Assembly (NCBI GenBank): GCA_947489315.1
Contig: CANLCX010000002.1
Span: 558,001 to 622,000, forward strand
DNA length: 64,000 bases
Direction of reading: 5' to 3'
From: an uncultured Sphingomonadaceae bacterium
GTDB lineage: Bacteria > Pseudomonadota > Alphaproteobacteria > Sphingomonadales > Sphingomonadaceae
The translations under genes and the position numbers were made by a program. The notes below the pieces were generated by a model. That model worked only from the letters and a program-made list of their open reading frames with translations. It was not told the DNA's origin and ran no database searches. The first letter of the stretch is position 1, and each line of letters begins with the position of its first letter. This document shows positions 39,246-50,298 of this stretch, in pieces.

Positions 39246-40619
39246 TTAGCGTTTGCGGCGGCCGCCTTTGAGTTTCGATTTCTTCAGTAGATCACCATAT
39301 TGCAGGGCCAGCAAATGGCTCTGAATCTGCGTCACCGTATCCACAGTCACGTTCACGATAATAAGCAAACTGGTGCCACCCAAGAAGAAGAGCGGCAAGT
39401 TCGTTTGTGCCATCACATATTCAGGCAGCACACAAACCAGTGCTAGATAGGCCGCGCCGACCACCGTTATACGGGTCAGCACATAATCTAGATAATCGGA
39501 GGTATTCTTACCGGGCCGAATGCCAGGCACAAAACCACCATTTTTCTTCAGATTATCTGCCGTCTCTTCCGGGTTAAAAACAACCGCCGTGTAAAAGAAG
39601 CAGAAGAAGATAATACCGGCTGCATAGAGCGCCATGTAGAGCGGCTGACCATGCGCCAGATATTGGTTGAGTGCGATGATGAAATCACCACTAGCACTCT
39701 CACCCGCCGTCGCGTTACCAGCGAATTGACTGACTGTCAGCGGCATCAACAACAGCGAAGATGCAAAGATTGGCGGGATAACACCTGCTGTGTTCACCTT
39801 CAAAGGAAGATGGCTGCGATCGGCCTGCATCACGCCATTTTGGGTTGCGCGTTTGGGATATTGAATGAGCACCCGCCTCTGGGCTCGCTCCATAAAGCTG
39901 ATGAACAGGACCAAGGCAACGACCATGGCAATCAGGCCAATAATGGTAAGAGCGCCGATGGAACCGGTGCGGCTGCCTTCCATCAGGTTACCAACGAAAG
40001 TAGGCATTTGCGCAACAATACCGGCCATGATGATCAGCGAGATACCGTTGCCGATACCGCGGCTGGTAATCTGCTCACCGAGCCACATTAGGAATAATGT
40101 ACCGCCAACAAGACTGATAACCGCGCCCATGCGGAAGCCCATGCCAGGATTAACAACCGCTTGCAGGCCGGATTGCGAGGCAAAGCTTTCAAGGCCAACG
40201 GCGATGAAATAGCCCTGGATCGCCGTCAAACCGACCGTTCCGTAGCGTGTATATTGATTGAGTTTCTTGCGTCCCGCTTCGCCATCTTTCTTGATCGCAG
40301 CCAATGTCGGCGACAAAGCGGCCGCCAGTTGGACGACAATCGAAGCGGTAATATAAGGCATGACGCCGAGCGCAATAAGGCTCATCCGCTCTAGCGAACC
40401 GCCAGAAAAAGTATTGAAAATGTCAAGAACACCGCCGCGTGTCTGATCATAGAGATCAGCCAGAACCACGGGATCCACACCGGGAAGCGGAACAAAACTA
40501 AGCAGGCGGAAAACCACCAATGCGCCCAGTGTAAACCAGATACGTTTACGTAGTTCGGTTGCTTCTCCGAATTTTGCCAGGCTCAAATTTGCTGCGACCT
40601 GATCGGCTTTAGATGCCAT
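39246..40619 (-). CDS. secY: Sec translocon subunit SecY
   Basis: The start at 40619 (MASKADQVAANLS) has AAGGAA 8 bases upstream; an earlier start nine codons up has none. The 457-residue protein has ten membrane helices, the plug-region GGVLDIFNTFSGGSLERMS and the cytosolic RGIGNGISLII loop. It forms the protein-conducting channel with SecE and SecG. A strong hairpin with a T-run separates it from rplO. Confidence 0.97.
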   Translation of the reverse strand: MASKADQVAANLSLAKFGEATELRKRIWFTLGALVVFRLLSFVPLPGVDPVVLADLYDQTRGGVLDIFNTFSGGSLERMSLIALGVMPYITASIVVQLAAALSPTLAAIKKDGEAGRKKLNQYTRYGTVGLTAIQGYFIAVGLESFASQSGLQAVVNPGMGFRMGAVISLVGGTLFLMWLGEQITSRGIGNGISLIIMAGIVAQMPTFVGNLMEGSRTGSIGALTIIGLIAMVVALVLFISFMERAQRRVLIQYPKRATQNGVMQADRSHLPLKVNTAGVIPPIFASSLLLMPLTVSQFAGNATAGESASGDFIIALNQYLAHGQPLYMALYAAGIIFFCFFYTAVVFNPEETADNLKKNGGFVPGIRPGKNTSDYLDYVLTRITVVGAAYLALVCVLPEYVMAQTNLPLFFLGGTSLLIIVNVTVDTVTQIQSHLLALQYGDLLKKSKLKGGRRKR

Positions 40620-40753
40620 GCTAGTAGTTCCTTGCCCGCCGTTCATGAAGGCGTTTCGCCCTCAAATCAATGCATCGATCCCATATCGGATGTTGTCGCC
40701 CGAAAAACAAGGCTCTTGGGCATCAAGCTGAGCCGATACGGGTAAAAAAGAAA

Positions 40754-40786
40754 GGCCCCGTCTATGCTCTAGAGCTTAGCGGGGCC
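40754..40786 (-). terminator. strong intrinsic terminator between rplO and secY
   Basis: On the minus strand GGCCCCG CTA GCTCT pairs with AGAGC TAG CGGGGCC (about 15 bp with one bulge and one mismatch), followed by TTTCTTTTTT. It lies 16 bases after the rplO stop codon, inside what is normally one operon. Confidence 0.85.
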
Positions 40787-40801
40787 GTTGATTGGGTTAA
40801 A

Positions 40802-41356
40802 TCAATCTTTCTTTTTGGCTCTGTTGGCCACTTTTTTCTCTTTAGCAGGCTTCGAAGCGACTGCTTTTTTCTCGTTCTTGGGACGATGAACCGCCGCGCT
40901 AGCCACTATTTCGACTTTACCGCCAGCTTTTTCCACTGCTTCGATGGCCGCTTTGGAAGCGCCAGCTACTGCGATAGTGATTTTCGCTTTGATTTCGCCT
41001 TTAGCGAGCAAACGAACACCGTCTTTACCGCCACGGGTCAAACCAGCTGCATTCAAAGCTGCCTGATCCAGCGTGCCTTTGTTAGCTAGCTTTTTGGCAT
41101 CTATGAATTTCTGGATCATGCCCAGATTGACTTCAGCATAGTCGGTGCCGAACGGGTTGTTGAAACCACGTTTTGGGATCCGCATATGAAGTGGCATCTG
41201 ACCACCTTCGAAACCGTTAATGGAAACACCGGAGCGAGACTTCTGGCCCTTTTGACCACGTCCGGCCGTTTTGCCTTTGCCGGAACCAATGCCGCGGCCA
41301 ACACGGGTACGCAATTTGCGCGCGCCGTCATTATCTCTAAGTTCGTTTAATTTCAT
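40802..41356 (-). CDS. rplO: 50S ribosomal protein L15
   Basis: The start at 41356 ([14 protein letters not shown]) is the standard L15 beginning. The 184-residue protein has [19 protein letters not shown] and a Lys/Ala-rich C-terminal tail of about 40 residues beyond the usual length of about 144. It assembles early into the 50S core. Confidence 0.97.
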   Translation of the reverse strand: MKLNELRDNDGARKLRTRVGRGIGSGKGKTAGRGQKGQKSRSGVSINGFEGGQMPLHMRIPKRGFNNPFGTDYAEVNLGMIQKFIDAKKLANKGTLDQAALNAAGLTRGGKDGVRLLAKGEIKAKITIAVAGASKAAIEAVEKAGGKVEIVASAAVHRPKNEKKAVASKPAKEKKVANRAKKKD

Positions 41357-41401
41357 GTCGTGTACTCGCTTTCGCTTTATTCGCACGGTTGTTTTTAGGG
41401 T

Positions 41402-41581
41402 TTAACCTTCAACAACCTCTACTAGATGATGCACCTTACGGATCATGCCGCGCACTTCCGGTGTGTCTTCCAATTCGGAAACACGATGCATTTTATTGAG
41501 GCCCAAGCCGATCAATGTCTTGCGCTGATCTTCTGGACGACGGATTGGCGAACCAACCTGTTTGATTTTCACTTTAGCCAT
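41402..41581 (-). CDS. rpmD: 50S ribosomal protein L30
   Basis: This 59-residue gene runs from ATG 41581 to TAA 41404. The product starts [19 protein letters not shown] and contains [18 protein letters not shown] and [15 protein letters not shown], the complete L30 pattern. It lies between rpsE (6 bases upstream) and rplO, its standard place in the spc operon. Its small size makes it easy to miss. Confidence 0.96.
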   Translation of the reverse strand: MAKVKIKQVGSPIRRPEDQRKTLIGLGLNKMHRVSELEDTPEVRGMIRKVHHLVEVVEG

Positions 41582-41587
41582 TATGCC

Positions 41588-42316
41588 TTACTCCGTAACT
41601 GCTGCAGCATCGGCTTCAGCCTGTGCTTCAGAAGCGCCGCCGCGACCAAGCAGATCAGCGATTTTCTTGCCGCGCCGCTGGGACACAGACTTAGGGCTGG
41701 TCTGCTCACCAAGCGCCACGAATGTCGCCCGGATCATGTTATAAGGATTGGATGTTCCATTGGACTTGGTCACCACGTCGGCAACACCAAGGCTTTCGAA
41801 AACCGCACGCATAGGACCACCAGCAATGATACCGGTACCTGGAGGTGCCGAACGCAAGGTCACGTTGCCTGCGCCAAATTGACCAGTGCCATCATGGTGA
41901 AGGGTACGACCTTCACGCAATGGCACGCGAACCATTTTCTTTTTGGCAGCAGCGGTTGCCTTGGTAATAGCTTCAGGCACTTCGCGTGCTTTACCCTTAC
42001 CGAAACCAGCGCGACCTTTGCCGTCACCAACAACAACCAATGCGGCAAAACCAAAGCGCTTACCGCCTTTAACAGTTTTGGAAACACGGTTGATGTGAAC
42101 CAATTTCTCAATCAGCTCTTCGCCGCCGTCATTATTGCCACGACCACCGCGTCCACGTCCGCCGTCACGACCACCACGTTTGTCGCGGTTGCCGCCGCCA
42201 CCGCCACGGTTTCCACCGCGACCCTGACGTTCTTGCGGTTTAGCGGCTGCCGGAGCAGCTTCAGCAGGTGCTGCAGCGGCTGGTGTGCCTTCGGTCTTTG
42301 TTTCTTCTTCAGCCAT
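41588..42316 (-). CDS. rpsE: 30S ribosomal protein S5
   Basis: The 242-residue protein has the S5 double-stranded RNA-binding domain ([19 protein letters not shown], then [17 protein letters not shown]) and the usual C-terminal half. It has an unusually long N-terminal extension of about 65 residues rich in Ala, Gly and Arg. S5 contributes to decoding accuracy and mRNA helicase activity. rplR lies 2 bases upstream. Confidence 0.96.
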   Translation of the reverse strand: MAEEETKTEGTPAAAAPAEAAPAAAKPQERQGRGGNRGGGGGNRDKRGGRDGGRGRGGRGNNDGGEELIEKLVHINRVSKTVKGGKRFGFAALVVVGDGKGRAGFGKGKAREVPEAITKATAAAKKKMVRVPLREGRTLHHDGTGQFGAGNVTLRSAPPGTGIIAGGPMRAVFESLGVADVVTKSNGTSNPYNMIRATFVALGEQTSPKSVSQRRGKKIADLLGRGGASEAQAEADAAAVTE

Positions 42317-42318
42317 GC

Positions 42319-42672
42319 TTAAAACTCCAATCCAGCTTCACGTGCAGCGTCGGCCAAGGCCTTCACACGTCCGTGATAGAGGAAACCGCCACGGTCAAAA
42401 ATTACTTCTTTGATGCCAGCTTTTGTCGCTGCTGCTGCAACGCGTTTGCCTACATCAGCGGCCGCTGCACTATCAGCACCGGTTTTTACCTTGGACGCTT
42501 TGTCAATTGTCGACGCAGCGGCAACAGTTTTACCCTCAGCATCGTCAATGACCTGCGCATAGATGTGACGGCCAGTACGATGGACCGACAAACGAGGCTT
42601 TGTGAGCCCGCGCTTCCGCAATTTTGTGCGAACGCGTTGCTGACGCCGTTTGAATAGAGAAATATTAGCCAT
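42319..42672 (-). CDS. rplR: 50S ribosomal protein L18
   Basis: The 117-residue protein has [17 protein letters not shown] and [26 protein letters not shown], the 5S rRNA-binding pattern and C-terminus of L18. It is coupled to rplF (3 bases) and rpsE. Confidence 0.97.
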   Translation of the reverse strand: MANISLFKRRQQRVRTKLRKRGLTKPRLSVHRTGRHIYAQVIDDAEGKTVAAASTIDKASKVKTGADSAAAADVGKRVAAAATKAGIKEVIFDRGGFLYHGRVKALADAAREAGLEF

Positions 42673-42675
42673 GGC

Positions 42676-43209
42676 TTATTTCTTCTTCCCTTCTTTGCGG
42701 AAAACATATTCGCCGCGATATTTGATACCCTTGCCTTTATAAGGCTCCGGTTTACGCCAGCGCCGAATTTCTGCGGCAACCTGACCAACCTGCTGTTTGT
42801 TGATGCCGGTAATTTCGATCGTTGTCTGATCCGGCGTCTTGATGGTAATGCCTTCTGGAATGTCGAAATTCACATCATGGCTAAAACCAAGCTGCAGGTT
42901 CAGGACTTTGCCCTTAACCGCGGCACGATAACCAACACCGGTAATTTCAAGAACCTTGGTAAAACCATCGGTCACACCGTCAATCAAGTTTTGAACCAGC
43001 GTCCGCTGCATGCCCCAATAGGCGCGTGCACGGGTGGTCTTGTTCGCTGGTGTTACCAACAAACCGCCATCGCTAAGCTCATAGGTAAGATCATCAACCA
43101 TAGGGGTCGAAAGCTCGCCCTTTGGACCTTTGACCTTAACCTGACCATCTTCCATGCTAGCGGTAACGCCATCAGGAATGCTAACTGCTTTTTTTCCGAT
43201 ACGAGACAT
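42676..43209 (-). CDS. rplF: 50S ribosomal protein L6
   Basis: The 177-residue protein starts [15 protein letters not shown] and ends [24 protein letters not shown], with two L6 alpha-beta domains. It binds near the sarcin-ricin loop, where elongation factors dock. It lies 2 bases after rpsH. Confidence 0.97.
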   Translation of the reverse strand: MSRIGKKAVSIPDGVTASMEDGQVKVKGPKGELSTPMVDDLTYELSDGGLLVTPANKTTRARAYWGMQRTLVQNLIDGVTDGFTKVLEITGVGYRAAVKGKVLNLQLGFSHDVNFDIPEGITIKTPDQTTIEITGINKQQVGQVAAEIRRWRKPEPYKGKGIKYRGEYVFRKEGKKK

Positions 43210-43211
43210 GA

Positions 43212-43607
43212 TCAGAACACCTCTGCGAGTACTTCGCCGCCGACATTCTGGCTGCGCGCTTCTGCGTCAGACAAAACACCTTTTGGCGTCGAAACAATTG
43301 TGATGCCCAGGCCGTTACGTACAGTTGGCAGTTCACTTGAACCACTGTAGATACGGCGACCAGGTTTTGAAACGCGGGCCACGTGGCGGATAGCCGGCTC
43401 GCCTTCAAAATATTTCAGTTCAATACGAAGACCGGGGTGCTTGTTGACCTCTTCTTCGCTGTAGCCACGAATATAACCTTCGCGCTGGAGAACTTCGAGA
43501 ACAGCGCCACGCAGTTTAGAAGCTGGGCTAACCACACTATCTTTACGCGCTTGCTGTCCGTTGCGGATACGGGTGAGCATATCACCCAAGGGATCGGTAA
43601 ATGACAT
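43212..43607 (-). CDS. rpsH: 30S ribosomal protein S8
   Basis: The 131-residue protein starts [18 protein letters not shown] and contains the S8 signature [21 protein letters not shown]8 binds the central domain of 16S rRNA and, in E. coli, represses the spc operon at the rplE-region mRNA. It lies 12 bases after rpsN. Confidence 0.97.
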   Translation of the reverse strand: MSFTDPLGDMLTRIRNGQQARKDSVVSPASKLRGAVLEVLQREGYIRGYSEEEVNKHPGLRIELKYFEGEPAIRHVARVSKPGRRIYSGSSELPTVRNGLGITIVSTPKGVLSDAEARSQNVGGEVLAEVF

Positions 43608-43619
43608 ATTATCTTCCCT

Positions 43620-43925
43620 TTACCAGCTGGATTTCGTTACGCCGGGGATAAGGCCTTTATTGGCCATATCACGCAGCTCGATGCGGCAGAGACGGAACTT
43701 ACGGTAATAACCGCGCGGACGCCCTGTTGTTTCGCAGCGGTTCCGCACACGGGTTGGATTACCGTTGCGCGGAATTTCCGCCATTTTCAGACGCGCCATC
43801 AACCGCTCGGTCTCATCAAGAGACTGATCGTTGGCCATCGCCTTCAACTTCGCATAACGGCCGGCATATTTCTTAACCAGCTTTTTGCGACGTTCGTTTT
43901 TATTAATGGAACTCAGTTTCGCCAT
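43620..43925 (-). CDS. rpsN: 30S ribosomal protein S14 (long, zinc-free type)
   Basis: The 101-residue protein has [20 protein letters not shown], the long S14 form without CxxC zinc pairs. It lies in the head of the 30S subunit. A 69-base gap separates it from rplE. Confidence 0.97.
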   Translation of the reverse strand: MAKLSSINKNERRKKLVKKYAGRYAKLKAMANDQSLDETERLMARLKMAEIPRNGNPTRVRNRCETTGRPRGYYRKFRLCRIELRDMANKGLIPGVTKSSW

Positions 43926-43994
43926 GACTTAAGTTCTCTTCCTTTCTTGCGTATCCCGGCAGCACGCCGCGATATTATGAATTCAATGACAGCG

Positions 43995-44573
43995 TTATGC
44001 TGCTGCTTGCTCTTCTTCTTCCTGCGGGAACGGGAAACCGAATAATTTCAAAAGCTCACGAGCTTCATCGTTCGTTTTCGCGCTAGTCGTCACGATAATG
44101 TCCATGCCGCGCACCACGTCGATGTCGTCATAGGCAATCTCAGGAAAAATAATCTGTTCTTTAATACCCATGGCAAAATTGCCGCGGCCATCAAAGCTAT
44201 TCGGGTTCAGTCCGCGAAAGTCACGAATACGTGGCATTGCAACAGTCACCAAACGATCGAGAAATTCGAACATCCGCTCGCGTCGCAAAGTTACTTTACA
44301 ACCGATCGGCATGCCTTCACGCAGCTTGAACGTCGCAATTGACGTTTTTGCCTTGGTAATAACAGGCTTCTGACCAGCGATCAGTTCCATTTCTTTCGCA
44401 GCAAGCGTCGTTTTCTTTTTGTCCTGACTACCTTCGCCAACACCCATGTTGAGCACGATCTTTAAGATACGTGGCACTTCCATGTGATTGGAGTAGTTGA
44501 ACTTTTCTTGCATCGCTTTGACGATTTCATCGTCATATTTTTTGCGCATGCGCGGCAAAACTTTATCAGCCAT
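43995..44573 (-). CDS. rplE: 50S ribosomal protein L5
   Basis: The 192-residue protein has [22 protein letters not shown], the 5S rRNA-binding [19 protein letters not shown], and an acidic C-terminal tail. Its ATG overlaps the end of rplX by 8 bases. Confidence 0.97.
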   Translation of the reverse strand: MADKVLPRMRKKYDDEIVKAMQEKFNYSNHMEVPRILKIVLNMGVGEGSQDKKKTTLAAKEMELIAGQKPVITKAKTSIATFKLREGMPIGCKVTLRRERMFEFLDRLVTVAMPRIRDFRGLNPNSFDGRGNFAMGIKEQIIFPEIAYDDIDVVRGMDIIVTTSAKTNDEARELLKLFGFPFPQEEEEQAAA

Positions 44574-44886
44574 CGACTTTCTCCCCGGACTTCACGGCCA
44601 CACGGACCATCTTTCCGTCTTTCTCTTCAAAGCGAACCCGAGTTGGCTTGCCATCTTTTGGATCGGCCAAAGCAACTTTGCTAATATGCATCGGTGCTTC
44701 ACGGCGTTCCAGACCACCTTGTGGGTTGGCCTGTGTTGGTTTGCGATGACGGATTGCAACGTTGGCACCAGCGACGATCAACTTACCGTCTTTTGGCATT
44801 ACCTTGGTCACTTCACCGGATTTGCCTTTGTCCTTACCGGACAGAACAACAACGGTGTCGCCTTTTTTGATTTTTGCACTGGCCAT
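44566..44886 (-). CDS. rplX: 50S ribosomal protein L24
   Basis: The 106-residue protein has the KOW motif [20 protein letters not shown] at its N-terminus. L24 starts 50S assembly. Two bases separate it from rplN, and it overlaps rplE by 8 bases. Confidence 0.97.
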   Translation of the reverse strand: MASAKIKKGDTVVVLSGKDKGKSGEVTKVMPKDGKLIVAGANVAIRHRKPTQANPQGGLERREAPMHISKVALADPKDGKPTRVRFEEKDGKMVRVAVKSGEKVDG

Positions 44887-44888
44887 GA

Positions 44889-45257
44889 TTATAGTACCTC
44901 CGGCGCAAGACTAATGATTTTCATATGCTTCTTGGCGCGCAGTTCGCGAACCACTGGGCCAAAGATACGGGTGCCGATTGGCTCCTTCGCATTATTGACC
45001 AATACAGCAGCATTGGTGTCAAAGCGGATAACCGAACCGTCTTTACGGCGGATATCCTTGCGTGTGCGAACGATAACGGCCCGGTGAACATCACCCTTTT
45101 TGACCTTACCGCGCGGTGCAGCTTCTTTGATCGACACAACAATAATGTCGCCAACGCCAGCAAACCGGCGCTTGGAACCGCCCAGCACCTTGATACACTG
45201 CACGCGTTTGGCTCCGCTATTGTCAGCGACCTCCAAGTTCGATTGCATCTGGATCAT
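44889..45257 (-). CDS. rplN: 50S ribosomal protein L14
   Basis: The start at 45257 ([17 protein letters not shown]) is the standard beginning; the frame is open ten codons further upstream. The 122-residue product ends [14 protein letters not shown]14 contacts 16S rRNA at bridge B8. It opens the spc operon proper, 61 bases after rpsQ. Confidence 0.97.
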   Translation of the reverse strand: MIQMQSNLEVADNSGAKRVQCIKVLGGSKRRFAGVGDIIVVSIKEAAPRGKVKKGDVHRAVIVRTRKDIRRKDGSVIRFDTNAAVLVNNAKEPIGTRIFGPVVRELRAKKHMKIISLAPEVL

Positions 45258-45318
45258 AGATCCAATTCCTTCTTCATTCCGCTCCAAACAAATGGAGCAC
45301 AGTTAAACTTCGCTAGCT

Positions 45319-45630
45319 TCAGCTTTCGGCTTTGACTTCGCCTTCGTCTGCAGCAGTAATTTCGCCAACCTTTGGTGTGGCAGGAGCAGCAGCAGCGCCA
45401 ACCCGTTCCAGCACCTTCCAAGTTTTAAGCTTGGAAATTGGTTTTGTTTCCTCGATGCGCACGGTTTCACCAGTGCTAATCTCGTTCTTTTCATCATGCG
45501 CATGATATTTCTTCGAGCGGCGCATAATTTTACCGTAAAGCGGGTGCTTCACTTTGCGTTCGACGTTGACGACAACAGTCTTGTCGCCTTTGTCTGACAC
45601 TACAGTGCCGGTGAGAATACGTTTTGGCAT
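45319..45630 (-). CDS. rpsQ: 30S ribosomal protein S17
   Basis: The 103-residue protein has [27 protein letters not shown] and KKYHAHDE, as in S17, with an Ala/Glu-rich tail of about 25 residues. It lies 9 bases after rpmC. Confidence 0.96.
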   Translation of the reverse strand: MPKRILTGTVVSDKGDKTVVVNVERKVKHPLYGKIMRRSKKYHAHDEKNEISTGETVRIEETKPISKLKTWKVLERVGAAAAPATPKVGEITAADEGEVKAES

Positions 45631-45639
45631 ATCGGTTCC

Positions 45640-45852
45640 TTACGCCTTTTCTGCGACGGCGGCTTTCGCACGCTCGTTCTGCAGGGTTTTAATCTTCGCT
45701 ATCGTGCGACGCACTTCACGTATCCGACTAGGCTTTTCAAGCTGGTTGGTCGCTGACTGAAAGCGCAGGTTAAATGCCTCGCGCTTCAGCTCGCCCAGTT
45801 CACTGGAAAGCTGATCGTCGGTTTTGATCCGCAAATCTTCTGTCTTGCTCAT
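45640..45852 (-). CDS. rpmC: 50S ribosomal protein L29
   Basis: The start at 45852 (MSKTEDLRIK) is the family's normal one. The 70-residue helical-hairpin protein has LKREAFNLRFQSATNQLE. It lies at the tunnel exit. It begins 4 bases after rplP. Confidence 0.96.
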   Translation of the reverse strand: MSKTEDLRIKTDDQLSSELGELKREAFNLRFQSATNQLEKPSRIREVRRTIAKIKTLQNERAKAAVAEKA

Positions 45853-45856
45853 GTCC

Positions 45857-46288
45857 TTAACCTTCCAAATGTGACGTGTCGCCAAGGCGAGCCACAACTT
45901 TTGTCTTGATAGGGAGCTTCATCGCTGCGCGCTCGAAAGCAACCGCGGCAACTGGTCCAGGAACACCGTCCAGTTCAAACATGATCCGGCCTGGCTTTAC
46001 CCGGCAAGCCCAATATTCAACAGAACCCTTACCTTTACCCTGACGAACTTCAGCAGGCTTCTTTGAAACCGGCACGTCTGGGAAGATACGGATCCACAAA
46101 CGTCCCTGACGTTTCATGTGACGGGTGATCGCACGGCGAGCCGCTTCGATCTGACGCGCTGTAATCCGGTCAGGTTCCATGGCTTTAAGGCCATAAGATC
46201 CAAAGTTCAGCGTCGTGCCGCCTGGTGCTTTTCCCTTAATCCGGCCTTTAAAAGCCTTGCGGAATTTATGTTTCTTTGGTTGCAGCAT
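45857..46288 (-). CDS. rplP: 50S ribosomal protein L16
   Basis: The 143-residue protein has [16 protein letters not shown] and the loop [19 protein letters not shown] that approaches the A-site tRNA. Typical family members have RMGKGKG; here Met is replaced by Gln. Target loops of everninomicin-type drugs lie here. Confidence 0.97.
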   Translation of the reverse strand: MLQPKKHKFRKAFKGRIKGKAPGGTTLNFGSYGLKAMEPDRITARQIEAARRAITRHMKRQGRLWIRIFPDVPVSKKPAEVRQGKGKGSVEYWACRVKPGRIMFELDGVPGPVAAVAFERAAMKLPIKTKVVARLGDTSHLEG

Positions 46289-46312
46289 GATGCTTTACCT
46301 ATTCCCTAATGT

Positions 46313-47008
46313 TCAACGAGAGGGGCGGACGCCAGAAGTCTGTGCTTCTACCATCAACCGATCCTGAGCCATTGGGTCGTGACCCAATATCTCGCCTTTG
46401 AAAATCCAAACCTTGATACCGATAATACCGTAAGCGGTCAGCGCTTCATATTCAGCATAGTCGATATTGGCGCGCAGTGTATGGAGCGGCACGCGGCCTT
46501 CGTGATACCATTCAACGCGGGCAATTTCAGCTCCGCCCAAACGACCACCACAAACAATTTTAATACCTTCAGCGCCCAAACGCATAGCCGACTGAACAGC
46601 GCGTTTCATCGCCCGGCGGAAAGCCACACGGCGGATCAATTGATCACCAATGCCTTGTGCCACCAATTGCGCGTCAACTTCAGGTTTACGAATTTCAACA
46701 ATGTTCAAAGACACATCGCCGGAAGACATATCGCTCAATTTACGACGCAGCTTTTCAATATCAGCGCCCTTTTTACCGATGATAACACCGGGACGAGCAG
46801 CATAGATAGAAACGCGGCACGTTTTGGCTGGACGCTCAATCACCACTTTGGAAATCGCTGCCTGTGGCACGGTTTTCATGATAAATTTGCGCATCTTGAT
46901 GTCTTCCATCAAGAGATCGCCATAGTTGGAACCTTCCGCATACCAGCGGCTATCCCAAGTCCGGTTAATCTGCAGGCGAAGCCCGATAGGATTACTTTTT
47001 TGACCCAT
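46313..47008 (-). CDS. rpsC: 30S ribosomal protein S3
   Basis: The 231-residue protein has the KH motif [15 protein letters not shown] and [14 protein letters not shown] near the C-terminus. It forms part of the mRNA entry channel. It lies 3 bases after rplV. Confidence 0.98.
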   Translation of the reverse strand: MGQKSNPIGLRLQINRTWDSRWYAEGSNYGDLLMEDIKMRKFIMKTVPQAAISKVVIERPAKTCRVSIYAARPGVIIGKKGADIEKLRRKLSDMSSGDVSLNIVEIRKPEVDAQLVAQGIGDQLIRRVAFRRAMKRAVQSAMRLGAEGIKIVCGGRLGGAEIARVEWYHEGRVPLHTLRANIDYAEYEALTAYGIIGIKVWIFKGEILGHDPMAQDRLMVEAQTSGVRPSR

Positions 47009-47011
47009 GGT

Positions 47012-47398
47012 TTACGCCTTTTCTTCTTCTTCGTGTTCGCGAACAACGATGCGAACGCGGCTGAAAGGTTTCAGGATTTGCGCGGAACGGCCACGAGCAC
47101 GCGCTTTGAAACGCTTCATGGTCAGGCCTTTGCCAACACTGGCTTCCTGAACGATCAATGCGTCAACATCCAGATTATGGTTGTTTTCTGCATTGGCGAT
47201 GGCGGAAGCGAGAACCTTGCTCACATCTTTGGCCATGCTCTTTTTAGAGAAGGACAGGATGTTCAAAGCGTCTTCCGCTTTCTTTCCACGGATCAGCTGT
47301 GCAACAAGGTTCAGCTTTTGAGCAGATCCACGAATGGAATTGCCAACAGCCAAAGCTTCATTGTCGCCAACGCGGCGGGGTGATGATGCCTTACCCAT
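47012..47398 (-). CDS. rplV: 50S ribosomal protein L22
   Basis: The 128-residue protein has [18 protein letters not shown] and the extended loop ending [20 protein letters not shown], which lines the exit tunnel. The start ATG overlaps the rpsS stop by one base (TAATG). It ends with an acidic HEEEEKA tail. Confidence 0.97.
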   Translation of the reverse strand: MGKASSPRRVGDNEALAVGNSIRGSAQKLNLVAQLIRGKKAEDALNILSFSKKSMAKDVSKVLASAIANAENNHNLDVDALIVQEASVGKGLTMKRFKARARGRSAQILKPFSRVRIVVREHEEEEKA

Positions 47399-47673
47399 TA
47401 TTTCTTGCCTTTTTTGTCAGCGCCATGGCCGTAGAAGTTACGCGTTGGAGCGAACTCACCAAGCTTGTGGCCGACCATGTCTTCATTCACGGAAACCGGA
47501 ATGAATTTCTGGCCATTATAAACGCTGAAAGTCAGACCGACGAAATCAGGAAGAACGGTAGAGCGACGCGACCATGTTTTGATCGGTGAACGCTTGCTCT
47601 CTTCTTGAGCGGTCTGCGCTTTTTTCAGCAGATGGAGGTCAACAAATGGACCTTTTTTGATGGAACGAGCCAT
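47398..47673 (-). CDS. rpsS: 30S ribosomal protein S19
   Basis: The 91-residue protein starts [12 protein letters not shown] and has [20 protein letters not shown], the S19 pattern. It sits in the 30S head with S13. It lies 2 bases after rplB. Confidence 0.98.
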   Translation of the reverse strand: MARSIKKGPFVDLHLLKKAQTAQEESKRSPIKTWSRRSTVLPDFVGLTFSVYNGQKFIPVSVNEDMVGHKLGEFAPTRNFYGHGADKKGKK

Positions 47674-47675
47674 GC

Positions 47676-48512
47676 TTACCTCTTCTTCTTAGCGTGACGC
47701 GACCGGATGATCATCTTGTCGGTCGTTTTATTCTTACGAGTACGAGCGCCCTTGGTTGGCTTGCCCCATGGTGTCACTGGATGACGACCACCGGATGTCC
47801 GACCTTCACCACCACCATGCGGGTGATCGACAGGGTTTTTAGCAACACCACGTGTCAAAGGACGACGGCCCTTCCAACGGGTACGGCCAGCTTTACCGAA
47901 GTTCTGGTTCGAGTTGTCGGGGTTTGAAACCGCGCCAACAGTGCCCATGCAATCGCTGCGGATATAACGCTGCTCACCTGAGTTCAGGCGAACGATAACC
48001 ATGCCGCGGTCACGACCAACAATCTGGACATATGTACCAGCAGAGCGAGCAATCTGACCGCCCTTGCCTGGCTTCATTTCCACATTGTGAATAATCGTAC
48101 CGATTGGCATCTGCGACAATTTCATCGCATTACCTGGCTTCACGTCAACTTTCTCACCAGCGATGACAGTGTCACCGATGGCCAGACGCTGCGGCGCCAA
48201 TATGTAGCTCTGCTCGCCATCTTCATATGTGATGAGCGCGATAAAGGCCGTACGGTTTGGATCATATTCGATCCGCTCGACGGTTGCAGTCATATCAAAT
48301 TTCCGGCGCTTGAAATCGACCAGACGATATTTATGCTTATGACCACCCGCGATACCGCGAGATGTCACATGACCTTTATTGTTACGACCACCAGTTTTGC
48401 TCTGGCCTTCGACAAGCTTCTTGACGGGCTTGCCTTTCCAAAGGCCGCTCTTGTCGACCAGGATAAGACCACGCCGTGCGGGACTTGTCGGTTTATAGGA
48501 TTTTAATGCCAT
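47676..48512 (-). CDS. rplB: 50S ribosomal protein L2
   Basis: The 278-residue protein ends with the highly conserved [20 protein letters not shown] region near the peptidyl transferase centre. Length is typical (about 275). rplW lies 6 bases upstream. Confidence 0.98.
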   Translation of the reverse strand: MALKSYKPTSPARRGLILVDKSGLWKGKPVKKLVEGQSKTGGRNNKGHVTSRGIAGGHKHKYRLVDFKRRKFDMTATVERIEYDPNRTAFIALITYEDGEQSYILAPQRLAIGDTVIAGEKVDVKPGNAMKLSQMPIGTIIHNVEMKPGKGGQIARSAGTYVQIVGRDRGMVIVRLNSGEQRYIRSDCMGTVGAVSNPDNSNQNFGKAGRTRWKGRRPLTRGVAKNPVDHPHGGGEGRTSGGRHPVTPWGKPTKGARTRKNKTTDKMIIRSRHAKKKR

Positions 48513-48518
48513 GTGCCC

Positions 48519-48827
48519 TTAAACTCCCGTAGTGATGTCGATGGTCTGGCCTTCAGCCAAAGTCACGACAGCTTTCTTAACATCATTGCGAGTGTAGGGA
48601 CGACCCTTCCACTTCTTGGTCTTGCCCTTTTGCACCAAGGTGTTGACCTTTTTGACTTTGACATCAAACAACGCCTCGATAGCAGCTTTAATCTGAGGTT
48701 TGGTCGCGGTATTCGCAACTTTGAAAACCACAGCATTATTTTCGCTGAGCAAGGTTGATTTCTCGGTGATATGCGGGCCGACAATTACGTCATAGTGACG
48801 AATGTCTACTGCTTCTTTTTTAGCCAT
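48519..48827 (-). CDS. rplW: 50S ribosomal protein L23
   Basis: The 102-residue protein has [18 protein letters not shown] and [20 protein letters not shown]. It docks trigger factor and SRP at the tunnel exit. It overlaps the end of rplD by 8 bases. Confidence 0.97.
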   Translation of the reverse strand: MAKKEAVDIRHYDVIVGPHITEKSTLLSENNAVVFKVANTATKPQIKAAIEALFDVKVKKVNTLVQKGKTKKWKGRPYTRNDVKKAVVTLAEGQTIDITTGV

Positions 48828-49446
48828 TGAAGCGCGCCTCCAGCTTTTCGACCGCGGCGCGGGTTAGCACCAAAGTCTCGTGGTTCAAAATGTCATAAAC
48901 ATTGGCACCGGCAGCCGACATAACATTGACGCGTGGAATGTTATTAGATGCCTTCGAGAACGCATCATTCACATCATCGCCATCCATGATCAGCGCAGAT
49001 TTACCAAAACCGAGCTTTGCAATATTGGCCAGAAGCGCCTGTGTTTTGGCTTCTTTCAGTTCAATATTTTCAAGCACGATCAAATTGTCGTTTTTAGCTT
49101 TGTCGGACAGCGCCATTTTCAGACCCAGCACGCGAACTTTCTTGTTCAGCGATGGGTTAAAATCACGCTTGCGCGCACCGTGGGCTTTACCACCACCGAT
49201 GAAGATAGGAGCACGACGATCACCATGACGAGCAGTACCACCGCCCTTTTGGTTGCCATACTTCTTACCGGTACGGGCAATGTCGCTACGCTCACGCGTT
49301 GGGCGAGCGGTGCCGCGTGCTTTTTCGCGCTGCCAGTTGACAACACGGTGTAAAATATCTGCGCGCGCTTCAATACCGAACACGTCATCATTCAATTCGA
49401 TGTCGCCTTTGGCTTTCGCGTCGAGGGTTTTCACTTTCAATTTCAT
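48820..49446 (-). CDS. rplD: 50S ribosomal protein L4
   Basis: The 208-residue protein has the loop [30 protein letters not shown] that reaches the tunnel. In enterobacteria L4 is the regulator of the S10 operon leader. Here, hairpins at tuf/rpsJ and rpsJ/rplC are possible targets (inference). Confidence 0.98.
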   Translation of the reverse strand: MKLKVKTLDAKAKGDIELNDDVFGIEARADILHRVVNWQREKARGTARPTRERSDIARTGKKYGNQKGGGTARHGDRRAPIFIGGGKAHGARKRDFNPSLNKKVRVLGLKMALSDKAKNDNLIVLENIELKEAKTQALLANIAKLGFGKSALIMDGDDVNDAFSKASNNIPRVNVMSAAGANVYDILNHETLVLTRAAVEKLEARFNG

Positions 49447-49449
49447 GGC

Positions 49450-50298
49450 TTAGCCCTCCTTCCCTGCATCATCTGCAGCTTCAGATTTCTCTTCCGCTGG
49501 CTTTTCTGCTGCAGCCGCTGCGATTTCAGCATCGCTCGGACCGATCGGACGTTCAATCGCTGCATCCGCTTCGATCATGCCTGCTGGCGCGTCTTCAGTT
49601 GCCGTCTCATCCGCATTGCGGCGCATAGCACCCGGGAATGGAACACCTTCTGGAAGAGCAACTTTGACTGCATCTTTAACGAGCAACCAACCACCCTTGG
49701 AACCAGGAACACTGCCGCGAACAAAGATCAAACCGCGAGCGGCGTCTGTGCGGACGATTTCCAGATTTTGCTGCGTGCGATTTTTCGCACCCATGTGACC
49801 GGCCATCTTCTTACCTTTGAAGACTTTACCTGGATCCTGGTTTTGACCAGTAGAACCATGGGCACGGTGAGAGATAGAAACACCATGGGTTGCGCGCATA
49901 CCGCCGAAACCCCAACGCTTCATGGCGCCGGCAAAGCCTTTACCTTGCGTCACACCTTGAATATCAACCATTTGACCAGCAATAAAGTGGTCAGCAGTGA
50001 TAGTTGCGCCAACGGGGAGCAAGCCTTCTTCGCTCTCAACCCGGAATTCAGCAACACGAGCCTTTGGCTCAACTTCTACTTTTGCAAAAGCTTCACGCTG
50101 TGGTTTGTTTACATTTTTCGCTTTACGGGCACCTGCACCAAGCTGAACAGCAAAATAGCCATCACGTTCTTGATTACGGGCTCCAACAACCTGACACTCT
50201 TCCAAGGAAAGAACGGTTACCGGCACATGCCGACCATCTTCCTGAAACAAGCGGGTCATCCCCATTTTTTTCGCGATCACGCCAGTACGCACGATCAT
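49450..50298 (-). CDS. rplC: 50S ribosomal protein L3 with C-terminal extension
   Basis: The 282-residue protein has the L3 core ([24 protein letters not shown], then [14 protein letters not shown] and [20 protein letters not shown]). An acidic Ala/Glu/Asp-rich tail of about 60 residues follows beyond the 209 of E. coli L3. The ribosome site AAGGAG is strong. A 208-base structured spacer separates it from rpsJ. Confidence 0.96.
   Translation of the reverse strand: MIVRTGVIAKKMGMTRLFQEDGRHVPVTVLSLEECQVVGARNQERDGYFAVQLGAGARKAKNVNKPQREAFAKVEVEPKARVAEFRVESEEGLLPVGATITADHFIAGQMVDIQGVTQGKGFAGAMKRWGFGGMRATHGVSISHRAHGSTGQNQDPGKVFKGKKMAGHMGAKNRTQQNLEIVRTDAARGLIFVRGSVPGSKGGWLLVKDAVKVALPEGVPFPGAMRRNADETATEDAPAGMIEADAAIERPIGPSDAEIAAAAAEKPAEEKSEAADDAGKEG

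Noticed and set aside
46379-47383. A 334-codon plus-strand frame opposite rpsC and rplV
   Set aside because: It is antisense to two conserved ribosomal genes and has no recognisable features.
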